Shown here piece after piece: positions 35,501 through 42,481 of a stretch of DNA of 47,211 bases (position 1 is the first letter of the stretch; each line of letters begins with the position of its first letter). The DNA is from Bacteroidota bacterium (GTDB lineage: Bacteria; Bacteroidota; Ignavibacteria; SZUA-365). The notes beneath the pieces were generated by a model, which ran no database searches, was not told the DNA's origin, and was given only the letters and a program-made list of their open reading frames with translations. The DNA is taken from assembly GCA_023432805.1 (NCBI GenBank), contig JAEYUG010000059.1:1-47211 (forward strand). The letters are read 5' to 3'. The position numbers were made by a program, and so were the translations under genes.

Positions 35501-36041
35501 CCTCGAAGAGGGGAAACTGTGTGTCGCGGAAACACTGCACTGCAAAGCCGAATTGCATGGCTGCACGGCCATGCTGCCCCTGTGCAACGGATGCATGTGC
35601 GTCGATGAGGGTCTGCTCGCCTTCGCCCACGATGTAGCATAGGGAGTCAATCATGACGGTATTGGTATCCATGCCCTCGTGAATCAAGCGCATGCGAATC
35701 TTATACCGACGATACGGAGATGGTTGGATGACGTAGTTGGAGTCCCCAGTGGCATTGTGAAAGAGGAACATTGCGACTTCACCGGCTTCGCCTCTGTCTC
35801 CGAAATCACCAAACACAGCAGGGGAATAGCCCGGCAGCGATCGACCTGTCTTCAAGAGCCACTGCTTCAGCGCCGTCGCCCCCATGCTGTAGGCAATCGA
35901 GGTGGCGCTGCGAATAATCTCCCGATCCCGGTTGCGGTCGGTGATGTTCTGTGCGGCTGAAGTGGATGTGAGTGACGCAGAGAGGATCAGAACGAGTGCC
36001 ACAATGCGGCAGTGTGCAGAGAAGTGCGTCGATGGTCTCAT
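32595..36041 (-). CDS. Exported TPR-CHAT protease-like protein
   Basis: An 1148-aa protein. An N-terminal Sec-type signal peptide (about residues 1-31, ending TSTSAAQ) is followed by a long alpha-helical TPR region (to about residue 750) and a C-terminal CHAT (caspase-like) domain. The dyad is visible: His1014 in HFACHG and Cys1059 in LSACQSAQG, with GVIGTTWSVDD and the final CYWAPFILYGN typical of the family. CHAT proteins are usually cytosolic (separase relatives, TPR-CHAT partners of type III-E CRISPR), so the signal peptide is unusual. ATG 36041 is chosen just before the signal peptide; the frame extends upstream without support. First gene of the CHAT-M48-YbjN operon. Confidence 0.85.
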   Translation of the reverse strand: MRPSTHFSAHCRIVALVLILSASLTSTSAAQNITDRNRDREIIRSATSIAYSMGATALKQWLLKTGRSLPGYSPAVFGDFGDRGEAGEVAMFLFHNATGDSNYVIQPSPYRRYKIRMRLIHEGMDTNTVMIDSLCYIVGEGEQTLIDAHASVAQGQHGRAAMQFGFAVQCFRDTQFPLFEADARMRCGEQFMLDRDVDSALIELRRAQTLFVRFRYTRGEARCALLMAEARLRQGAASEAMALAQQARTLYEKIDDPAGAALSCLLLASLEERSGDLTRARTTRTEGLQQLSMIEAGTSFAAAQLLQAGLDAQMGNYTGALSTYEAIRTHAVPGLTPSMLTQAAVQTASLAAKLHYYDLARTAIDDATGKIERYGMMEHEGDLLLHRADFEYVRGSLDSAQTLCLQARRVFERRSDQHGQARTLLLEVRIHAFTSRTEDARHVLARMKTMTIRDPRITAEARSEEAILLENTQTTNAPVIKELQEAATVARSSGDLSLQGRILIALGDQYRLVDDRKAAECYEHADSLLERIGDVFGQCGAMIKRADVAVFYRTASDSMRARALLQRALRSMEHLDVPEVRAYALLELSNLERTLKDKTEQADAALKLLEEARRRMALPRNKEAYFGKIARYYERIFRFFYDIGHGGDFYVAQLMKARSFLDQISDTERLPLDKVPVELRRERDRIAAEIEAANVRLIRKRATSAEMESIRQDLSRLRMDEDDVRRRILALNPHLGGQTGVEPVGIDVLKRSTLRAGEALLEYLVVGKDAWLFVFRKDMHSGPIRIGSSQGHATGPVGNVLRIISMNTDQKGEQRCSESQSEELHRQLIEPARRWLAGATHLIIAPDQSLAAFPFEAIVTGQRPDGSLRYLVEDFTISYVQSATALALLRTRAVNSTAPLPSFVGFGAPVDPMTFAQRQGTTLQRSGGTRMATPDLFADNLFAAGVRQTRDILRHLGDEPLTELNATRVEVQAISAQFAREGRMARVLLDGEATEHAAKQILSSPTSHIHFACHGYYYQGVQCLFLTPDPEHGEDGFLGVDEIMTMDLTRVQLVVLSACQSAQGKLQGREGLTGFLRAFLIAGVRGVIGTTWSVDDSATAAFMEHFYLAMLDGGMEPRDALRAVKVHMMRHPQYRAPCYWAPFILYGN

Positions 36042-36105
36042 ACAAGTAAACCCTTGCATGTATGTGAGCGGTAACCTGCTTGTACTTACGGGTGAAACCA
36101 CCAGC

Positions 36106-36146
36106 TGCTGAGAAAAATATGGGAGCCCTGCCACCTTTTTTCAGCA
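36106..36146. promoter_or_regulatory. Inverted repeat in divergent promoter region B
   Basis: TGCTGAGAAAAA (36106-36117) and TTTTTTCAGCA (36136-36146) are inverted with one mismatch in the stem. The repeat lies in the 195-bp region between the CHAT gene and the channel/F1-like operon. Arms and gap size resemble those at 26137-26180. No other recognisable element was seen in this intergenic region. Confidence 0.5.
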
Positions 36147-36236
36147 ACGGGTGACCACGAGACTAAGAGGACATACCACCATGACCCTGATGGGCTGCAC
36201 GCCATCATACGAACCATAGACCCCGGACCCTGACGC

Positions 36237-38183
36237 ATGAGGTTGCAACGCACCCTCCGACGGCTCTTCACAGAGCACCGCTACTCGATTCCCCATCGCA
36301 TTCCCGCAGAAAAGAAGGTCCTTGACAAGGGCATGCTCGCGCTTGCCCTGCTCTCGGTCATCGTGTTCATCGTCGAGCTTGCCTACGACCTGCATCATCC
36401 CGTGCTGTTGGTATTCTCGCTTGTCGTAGACTTCACCTTCCTCACCGACTACCTGCTTCGCGCCTACCATTCCGGTCTCGACATCGAGGGCAAGTGGTCG
36501 CTGCGCCGATCGGCAGACAACTACCTGCTGCGCTGGTACGGGCTCGTTGACGCGATCGCCACCCTGCCTCCCATCCTGACGCACGTCTTCCACGCCTTCA
36601 CGCTCTTCACCGAGTTCACGCGTGCAAGCCGCATGCTGCGCCTGGCGCGATTCACCCGCTTTCTGCGTTTTCTCCGTGCCGTCAGACTCTTCCGCGAGAC
36701 ACGCAACGTCACGGCAATGGTGCGCGACCACCACAGCAACATCAGCCGCGAACTCAACTTCACGATCGCCATCGTGCTGATCGTGATCATTGCTGGCGGA
36801 CTCGGTCTCCACTACATCCAGGGTCCGCAGGATGTCCACTACGAAGACCCGGGCGACGCAATCTACTGGAGCATTCTGAGCGTCATGGGCCAGTCCGACG
36901 GCAGCGTTCTCGAATCATGGTCGGCACGCGTACTCGGTCTCGCGGTCATCTTCGCCGGCATCGCCTTCTTCGGCATCGTATCCGGTTCCATCACAACATT
37001 CATCATGGAGGCCATGAACAAGCGCATGAGCGGCAAGGAAGCCTACCAGGGAGACCACCATATCGTGGTCTGCGGACTCAACTCAAAACTGGAAGAACTC
37101 GTGGGGTACCTACGCAGACTGCCAGGCGGACACGACATCGTCCTGCTCTTTGACAGCGAATCAGAACAGGCCGCACAGGAATTCATTGGCGAGCAGATGA
37201 ACGAGTTCGCCAAGCGGAAGGTGACGACGATCTGGGTGCGGGGTAATCCACGCACCGAAGAGGGATTGCGCCGTGCGAACGTTCTCGCGGCGCATGAAAT
37301 CATCGTTCTTGCCGATGAGGCTGCGAATGGATTGTCGGAGGAGGATCTTGACGCACGCACGCTGATGACGCTCGAGATGCTCACGCACCTTTCCGAAGAT
37401 CGCCTGCGCAGAGAGGAAGCCTCCAGCACGCTCACATGGAGAAAGAAGCTCGCCTCCGATCAGACGTATGTGCGGCATGCCGGCAATGGTCGCCTCTCGG
37501 TCACGATTGAACTCAAGACACCCCAGTGCGTCAAGCTGGCGAAGTCGAAGGGTGCGAATGTCGTCTATGCCGACGACCTCATCTGCCAGTACATCACGCT
37601 TGATGCACACGCACATGAAGCAAGTTCCATCTACTCACGTCTGATTGACACTCATGATCAGAGCGTGGAGCTGCGGTCGCTCGACCTTCAGCATGTTCGG
37701 ACATGGAACGGCGAGGATGTGCTGCCCCGCATGCAGGAGGCCCTTCAGGCAGAAGGCAGAATGCTGTTGGGAATCAACGTTCCCTTTTCGTTCGTGCTCG
37801 ATGCATTTGGTAGGAATGACGCCTTTGAGACCGCGCTCGAAGGTGCGGGACTCGTCGAGGATGCGGAGGAGGAGTGGCGAACGCTGCGGGAGAAGCTGCA
37901 GATGGTCAACGACGGCGATGGAACTCAGCGGAAGGACACGTTCGAACTTGTGAATCTGCGGAGCAATCAGCATTTCTCCGAGATTCTGGACATGGTCGTG
38001 CGCGAGGCACGCGATCTTCGCCTGCCCGTGCTGAATCCCCATGCCCGCAGGATTCTCATCGACCGCCTGATGGATACCGCTCTGCACACGACGGTCGAGC
38101 ATGAACCCATGCAGGCGATCTGCATGCGCATGACCTACAGCAACTCGACCCGCGCAGAGACAACACTCGTTCTGCTGCCGTGA
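36237..38183 (+). CDS. Voltage-sensor ion channel with RCK-like tail and non-canonical filter
   Basis: A 648-aa six-helix channel. The S4 segment carries nine arginines exactly every third residue (129, 132, 135, 138, 141, 144, 147, 150, 153), a very regular voltage sensor. Acidic counter-charges sit in S2 (DFTFLTD, 65-71) and S3 (GLVDAIATLP, Asp105). The pore loop DAIYWSILSVMGQSDG (207-222) lacks TVGYG, so K+ selectivity is not supported. After S6 comes a TrkA-N/RCK-like region (HHIVVCGLNSKLEELVGYL, from 274) with a degenerate dinucleotide loop, as in CASTOR/BK-like tails. It opens the operon that continues with the F1-like genes. Confidence 0.82.
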   Translation: MRLQRTLRRLFTEHRYSIPHRIPAEKKVLDKGMLALALLSVIVFIVELAYDLHHPVLLVFSLVVDFTFLTDYLLRAYHSGLDIEGKWSLRRSADNYLLRWYGLVDAIATLPPILTHVFHAFTLFTEFTRASRMLRLARFTRFLRFLRAVRLFRETRNVTAMVRDHHSNISRELNFTIAIVLIVIIAGGLGLHYIQGPQDVHYEDPGDAIYWSILSVMGQSDGSVLESWSARVLGLAVIFAGIAFFGIVSGSITTFIMEAMNKRMSGKEAYQGDHHIVVCGLNSKLEELVGYLRRLPGGHDIVLLFDSESEQAAQEFIGEQMNEFAKRKVTTIWVRGNPRTEEGLRRANVLAAHEIIVLADEAANGLSEEDLDARTLMTLEMLTHLSEDRLRREEASSTLTWRKKLASDQTYVRHAGNGRLSVTIELKTPQCVKLAKSKGANVVYADDLICQYITLDAHAHEASSIYSRLIDTHDQSVELRSLDLQHVRTWNGEDVLPRMQEALQAEGRMLLGINVPFSFVLDAFGRNDAFETALEGAGLVEDAEEEWRTLREKLQMVNDGDGTQRKDTFELVNLRSNQHFSEILDMVVREARDLRLPVLNPHARRILIDRLMDTALHTTVEHEPMQAICMRMTYSNSTRAETTLVLLP

Positions 38184-38275
38184 AAGAAAAAGACCTCGCT
38201 GGACATGAAGATTTCAGCAGAGGCGCTTCGTCAGACCTAGTAGTGGACATGAACATCATCAATCGAGAGTAGATC

Positions 38276-39631
38276 ATGGATTCTCACGAAGGATCGCGTT
38301 CGAAACCTGTCTGGATCTTTCTTGTCGCCTTGCTGGCGATTGTGGCGATAGCAGCCTACCGCCCGAGTGGCATTGATACTTCAGAAACCATCGGCTCGTT
38401 GCCGCAGGTCGAAACTGTGACCTACACCTACGTCGACCAGACGGAGACTTTCAAACCTGTCGTAGTCAAGGTGCACCCGGTCGATGAGCAGGAGCGGAAG
38501 AAGCTGACCAGCATGCTTGCACAGTGTCTGGTGTTTCCACAGAACATCGTTCCGATTACGCCGGAGGATTCGGCGCTGCTGAACACGATCAAGCCCTACA
38601 CCGACAAGGACAATGTCATTCCGCACAAGGATCTCAAGAGTGGCGTGGTGCAGAAGGTGCGCGTTCTGCTTGAGAAGACCTTCCGCGACATGGCACAAGC
38701 CGGTCAGTTCAAGCTCATCCTGAAGAATCCGCCCATGCGTGTTGCCATGGGACAGGAATTCGAGATCGAGATCGGAACCGAAGGTGCAGTGCCCAAGCAG
38801 GTGGTCGAGATTCAAAGTTCGATTGGCAAGGTCATGCGCAGGGAGGATGGGAGTGGTTTCGTTCTACGCGGCCGCATCGATGCACCCGGGGTGGCACTTC
38901 TGTCGGTCTGGGGACGCGACAATCGAGGTCTCGGTGTGCGAAGCAATGCACCGAAAGTTGATCACTCCATCGAGGCCCTCGGTCCCCTGCCGAGTGCACC
39001 CCAGCCGACCTCCGCCTTCATCAACGAAACCTTTGCGCTGAACCTCGCCGTGCGCGGCTACGAGAACACGAGCGCGTATTCATGGCGCATGTTGCTGGAT
39101 GGCGCCGTGGTGAAGGAGGGAACGGGTACCATGGTCGAGTGGGCCGTGCCCGACAATGCGCTCGGCAAGAAGCTGGTCGTCAATGCGCTCTACAAGGGGA
39201 AGCCGTATCAGCGGGCGATCGATACGACGGGTTCGGGCCTGCGTTCATCGGATTATGAATATGCCGTGCTCGCACCATCGGAGCGCATCGGTGGGGAGTC
39301 CTTCGTCAACAACGGTGAATACAATCTGTCGCAGACCTTCCAGTTCTTTGTGGTGCGGTGTGGTCGCTGCGTCTCGTCGAATTATCGAGCCATCGATGCC
39401 AACAACATCAAGGTCATTGTGGAGATGAACGGGAGAGAGATCCTGGATGGTGACCCGGATATCAACCCCACCAAGGGAGATCCCAACCAGCCCGGCCGCT
39501 CATCCGTCACCTTCCGTCTCGACAGGCGCTTGAAGATTCGCAAGGACGGGGAGCAGGCCACCATCACCATTCGGGCGGGGAATGCGCCAACCAAGGTTGT
39601 CAACGTCACGATCTTCCCCGACGGCAACTGA
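38276..39631 (+). CDS. Single-helix membrane-anchored protein of unknown function
   Basis: A 451-aa protein with a short basic N-terminus and one membrane helix (about 11-28), then a large domain outside the membrane. An alpha/beta part (about 50-150) is followed by beta-rich, Ig-like stretches (FKLILKNPPMRVAMGQEFEI, FALNLAVRGYENTS) and a C-terminal region with CGRC (362-365) and FRLDRRLKIRKDGEQATITI. The topology recalls GldM-like periplasmic proteins, but no sequence match is recognised and no function is assigned. It ends 41 bp before the beta-subunit-like gene and is likely in the same transcript, so it may be an extracytoplasmic partner of the F1-like machine. Confidence 0.7.
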   Translation: MDSHEGSRSKPVWIFLVALLAIVAIAAYRPSGIDTSETIGSLPQVETVTYTYVDQTETFKPVVVKVHPVDEQERKKLTSMLAQCLVFPQNIVPITPEDSALLNTIKPYTDKDNVIPHKDLKSGVVQKVRVLLEKTFRDMAQAGQFKLILKNPPMRVAMGQEFEIEIGTEGAVPKQVVEIQSSIGKVMRREDGSGFVLRGRIDAPGVALLSVWGRDNRGLGVRSNAPKVDHSIEALGPLPSAPQPTSAFINETFALNLAVRGYENTSAYSWRMLLDGAVVKEGTGTMVEWAVPDNALGKKLVVNALYKGKPYQRAIDTTGSGLRSSDYEYAVLAPSERIGGESFVNNGEYNLSQTFQFFVVRCGRCVSSNYRAIDANNIKVIVEMNGREILDGDPDINPTKGDPNQPGRSSVTFRLDRRLKIRKDGEQATITIRAGNAPTKVVNVTIFPDGN

Positions 39632-39672
39632 GCGGCAACGAAAACGCACACCATGGACAAGCACGACGCATC

Positions 39673-41424
39673 ATGAGCACTCAGCAGAACAACGGCGATC
39701 ACTCCGGCAACGGCATGGACAAGGCAGACGGCACCATCACGCGGATCATCGGTCCGATCGTCGAGGTCGACTTCTCGGGAGCTGAGGAGATTCCCGACAT
39801 CTACAACGCACTCGAGGTGCTCCCTGAGGAGGGATCGGCCTTCGAGCGGTCCAGTCTCATTCTTGAGGTTCAGTCGCACATTGGCGAGCGCAAAGTGCGC
39901 GCCATCGCGATGGACAGTGTCAATGGGCTCCGTCGTGGCATGTATGTCAGAAACAGGAAACAGCCGATCGAGTTTCCGGTGGGTCGCCGAGTGCTCGGTC
40001 ACATGTTCACGCCCCTCGGCAGACAGATCGACTACGATTCCAGCGTGGAGAACGGTGGGCTAATCTCCGGTCCCCTCGCAATGGAGCCCGTGGTGAAGGA
40101 GCCGCCCCAGTACGGTTCGCTCACCGACGAAGACGTCGTGTTGCGCACGGGCATCAAGGTGGTCGATCTTATGGCGCCGATCATCGAGGGTGGTAAGGTC
40201 GGTCTCTTCGGGGGTGCCGGTGTGGGCAAGACGGTCTTCCTTCGCGAGCTGATGCACTGCTTCGACGACATTGCGAAGGTGCAGAACAATGCGTCCCCCG
40301 AGGAACGCACCGTGACCATCTACGGGGGCATCGGCGAGCGTACGCGCGAGGGCAACGACCTCTGGGTGGAGTTCCATGAAGACAATGCGAAGGAGATGCT
40401 GAAGAACACCGCCTTTGTGTTCGGTCAGATGAATGAGCCGCCGGGCAGTCGCTTCCGCGCGGGACATGCGGCCATTACGCTAGCGGAGCATTTCCGCGAT
40501 CCGCAGCAGGGCGAGGTGACATCTGCCACAGAGGCAGGCAAACGCAAGGTGCTACTCTTTCTCGATAACATCTTCCGCTACATTCAGGCGGGATCGGAGC
40601 TGTCGACGCTGCTCGATCGCATGCCGAGTGCCGTGGGGTATCAGCCGACGCTCGAGATGGAGCTGGGTGATCTTCAGGAGCGCATCAGCTCGACCACCAG
40701 GGGATCGATCACCGCGATCGAGGCGGTCTATGTGCCGGCAGACGATCTGACGGATCCCGCGCCGATGGCGATTTTCGGACATCTCGATGCGAAAGTCGTG
40801 TTGAAGCGTGAGATCGCCGACAAGGGCTATTACCCTGCCGTCGATGCCCTTGAATCGGAGTCGCGCGCGCTCAACATCACCAGGCTCACGGAGAAAGATC
40901 GGCCGAAATCATATGCGCCGAATGGCAGGGGCCTGACGCTGGATATGATCAAGCAACTCGACTCCCCTGCAAAGAATGTGAACTATCATCAGATCGTTGC
41001 GAACAAGGTGCGCGAGATTCTCGAGGGACATCGCAAACTTGATCCCATGGTCAAGATGCTCGGGCTCAAGGAGCTTCGTGAAGAGGATCAGAAGCTGTAC
41101 CGACGTGGCGAGCTGATTCAGCGCATGTTCACGCAGCCGTTCAAGGCAGCTGACAAAAACGTCGCCGAAGAGCATGCGCGCGTGTCGATGCCCGACATCG
41201 TGTTCACGTTCATGTATCTGGCCTATGATGATGAAATGCTAGGGTATGTGGATGGCGGCTCGACTGATGATGGTGCGAACATCACATCCGACAGCTTCAA
41301 GATGAAGGGTTCCATATTCACCGTCACCGCAGGCGACAACAAGGTCCTTCCGAACCTTGAGCAGGACAAGCTGGAAACGACGTTCAACACCCTGTTGAAC
41401 AAGATCGCGCAGGAGGTTCGATGA
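39673..41424 (+). CDS. F1-ATPase beta-subunit-like ATPase
   Basis: A 583-aa homologue of AtpD (usual length about 460-480). Catalytic motifs are intact: P-loop GGAGVGKT (180-187), GERTREGND with catalytic-type Glu222, GQMNEPPGSR (Arg260), and Walker B LLFLDN (Asp298) followed by IFRYIQAGSE. Differences: an insertion of about 15 residues before Walker B (PQQGEVTSATEAGKRK), one before GERTREG (NNASPEE), KELREED where DELSEED is expected, and an about 80-residue C-terminal extension. It should be the catalytic subunit of a hexamer with the downstream alpha. Its stop overlaps the next gene as ATGA. ATG 39715 is an alternative start. Confidence 0.9.
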   Translation: MSTQQNNGDHSGNGMDKADGTITRIIGPIVEVDFSGAEEIPDIYNALEVLPEEGSAFERSSLILEVQSHIGERKVRAIAMDSVNGLRRGMYVRNRKQPIEFPVGRRVLGHMFTPLGRQIDYDSSVENGGLISGPLAMEPVVKEPPQYGSLTDEDVVLRTGIKVVDLMAPIIEGGKVGLFGGAGVGKTVFLRELMHCFDDIAKVQNNASPEERTVTIYGGIGERTREGNDLWVEFHEDNAKEMLKNTAFVFGQMNEPPGSRFRAGHAAITLAEHFRDPQQGEVTSATEAGKRKVLLFLDNIFRYIQAGSELSTLLDRMPSAVGYQPTLEMELGDLQERISSTTRGSITAIEAVYVPADDLTDPAPMAIFGHLDAKVVLKREIADKGYYPAVDALESESRALNITRLTEKDRPKSYAPNGRGLTLDMIKQLDSPAKNVNYHQIVANKVREILEGHRKLDPMVKMLGLKELREEDQKLYRRGELIQRMFTQPFKAADKNVAEEHARVSMPDIVFTFMYLAYDDEMLGYVDGGSTDDGANITSDSFKMKGSIFTVTAGDNKVLPNLEQDKLETTFNTLLNKIAQEVR

Positions 41425-41927
41425 ATACAGCATCGAGGGATGGCGGTGCAGCCCCGTTCGGAAAGAGCGACATCACTCTTCGCATGCTTCCGATGTGCGA
41501 GGGGCGGGTCGCCGGAGAGGTGCTGGAACAGAAATCGAACATGTTCACGGCCATCGACCTGTATTTCAAGAGCGTCGAAGACAATAAGCTTCGAACGGAA
41601 ACGTTTCTGCCCGGTCATGCGCCAACAGTCATCACGGGGGACGCCTTCGTGATGGAGCTTCATGCGAACGGCCATCCCAGTCAGTGGTTATCCTTGAAGA
41701 GTGGTGACGAGGGACCTCTGACTCTTGTCTGGGGACTCAACGAACATGATGCATGGGAATGCATCGTGATTGGGGATGCGACCGAGCAGCATGGTCATGA
41801 CCCGAAGACGCTTGAGTCCATGTTGCAGCATGCCTTCGAATCAAGCACCGAGCAGCCCCTGCCGTTCGATGCGAAGCAGCGCGGGGAATTGAAGAGCTGG
41901 CTGCAAGGGCTCGGTATTGCCTCATGA
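41421..41927 (+). CDS. F1 epsilon-subunit-like protein
   Basis: A 168-aa protein directly overlapping the beta-like gene (ATGA), the position of atpC in many ATPase operons of order DC. Its best link to epsilon is FLPGHAP at 62-68 followed by VITGDAFVMEL, matching the LPGHAPLLT beta-sandwich motif. The rest is diverged, and the C-terminal two-helix hairpin is not obvious (a DPKTLESMLQHAFESS helix and a KQRGELKSWLQGL helix might correspond). Expected role: a central-stalk component binding gamma. The assignment rests on the motif plus gene order. Confidence 0.62.
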   Translation: MNTASRDGGAAPFGKSDITLRMLPMCEGRVAGEVLEQKSNMFTAIDLYFKSVEDNKLRTETFLPGHAPTVITGDAFVMELHANGHPSQWLSLKSGDEGPLTLVWGLNEHDAWECIVIGDATEQHGHDPKTLESMLQHAFESSTEQPLPFDAKQRGELKSWLQGLGIAS

Positions 41928-41977
41928 AAAACCAGGATTGACAGTCGGCATCATCCACTTGCAGACAGACGAGCATC

Positions 41978-42481
41978 ATGGAATTTGACAAGATCATTCA
42001 GAACCTCCCCTTCGCGCTCATGTTCATGTTTCCTGCATGGGCGGTGTTCTTCGCGCTTTCGATGGCGTTCCGCCGACATGAAGCGGATGGCGCAGATCAC
42101 GCAGTAGTGTCAGCTTCAGGCACCGGGCGTGCTGTTGGTGCCGGTGGCGGCAGTGCGGGTGGCGGTGCCGTGAACGACAGCAGCTTCGATCGGGAGAAGA
42201 AGATCGCGCTGCTGCGCGTGTTCGCCATCAATCCCCGACTCTTTGTCCCACAGGGTGATGTGGCCAATGCCGCACGCGCGTTGCTGGAAAGCATGAAGAC
42301 CGTCGACGCGGCCGGTGCCGCTGCTGCGGGCAGCGCTGGTGGTGGTGCAGCGGCTGTGCATGGAGAGGCGGCTGGGGGCGTTTCCCACGGAGGCAGCATG
42401 CCCGACGTGAAGGCGCAGGCCGGACTGGCCTTGCTGGTCAGCATCGCGGCGATCCTCTACCACTTCTTCCTTGCGCAGTGA
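41978..42481 (+). CDS. Two-TM Gly/Ala-rich membrane protein in the F1-like operon
   Basis: A 167-aa protein with a membrane helix near each end (about 11-31 and 147-166). Between them are Gly/Ala-rich linkers and a small helical segment (DREKKIALLRVFAINPRLFV, then NAARALLESMKTV). Arg-Arg after the first helix suggests a cytoplasmic loop. It sits where Fo genes lie in ATPase operons of order D-C-...-A-G. However, the second helix (GLALLVSIAAILYHFFLAQ) has no acidic residue, so it is not a recognisable c subunit, and it lacks the long helix of b. It may be the membrane anchor of the head. Its stop overlaps the next start (GTGA). Confidence 0.7.
   Translation: MEFDKIIQNLPFALMFMFPAWAVFFALSMAFRRHEADGADHAVVSASGTGRAVGAGGGSAGGGAVNDSSFDREKKIALLRVFAINPRLFVPQGDVANAARALLESMKTVDAAGAAAAGSAGGGAAAVHGEAAGGVSHGGSMPDVKAQAGLALLVSIAAILYHFFLAQ

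Noticed and set aside
36237..38183. Ordinary K+ channel
   Set aside because: The selectivity filter TVGYG is absent (SVMGQSDG instead), although the voltage sensor is clear.
38193..38255. Another inverted repeat or operator before the 38276 gene
   Set aside because: Only a short direct repeat TGGACATGAA and a lone TTTCAGCA half-site are seen; no convincing symmetry.
41978..42481. Standard c subunit of an ATP synthase
   Set aside because: Length is 167 aa with a long loop between helices, and no acidic residue lies in the second helix.
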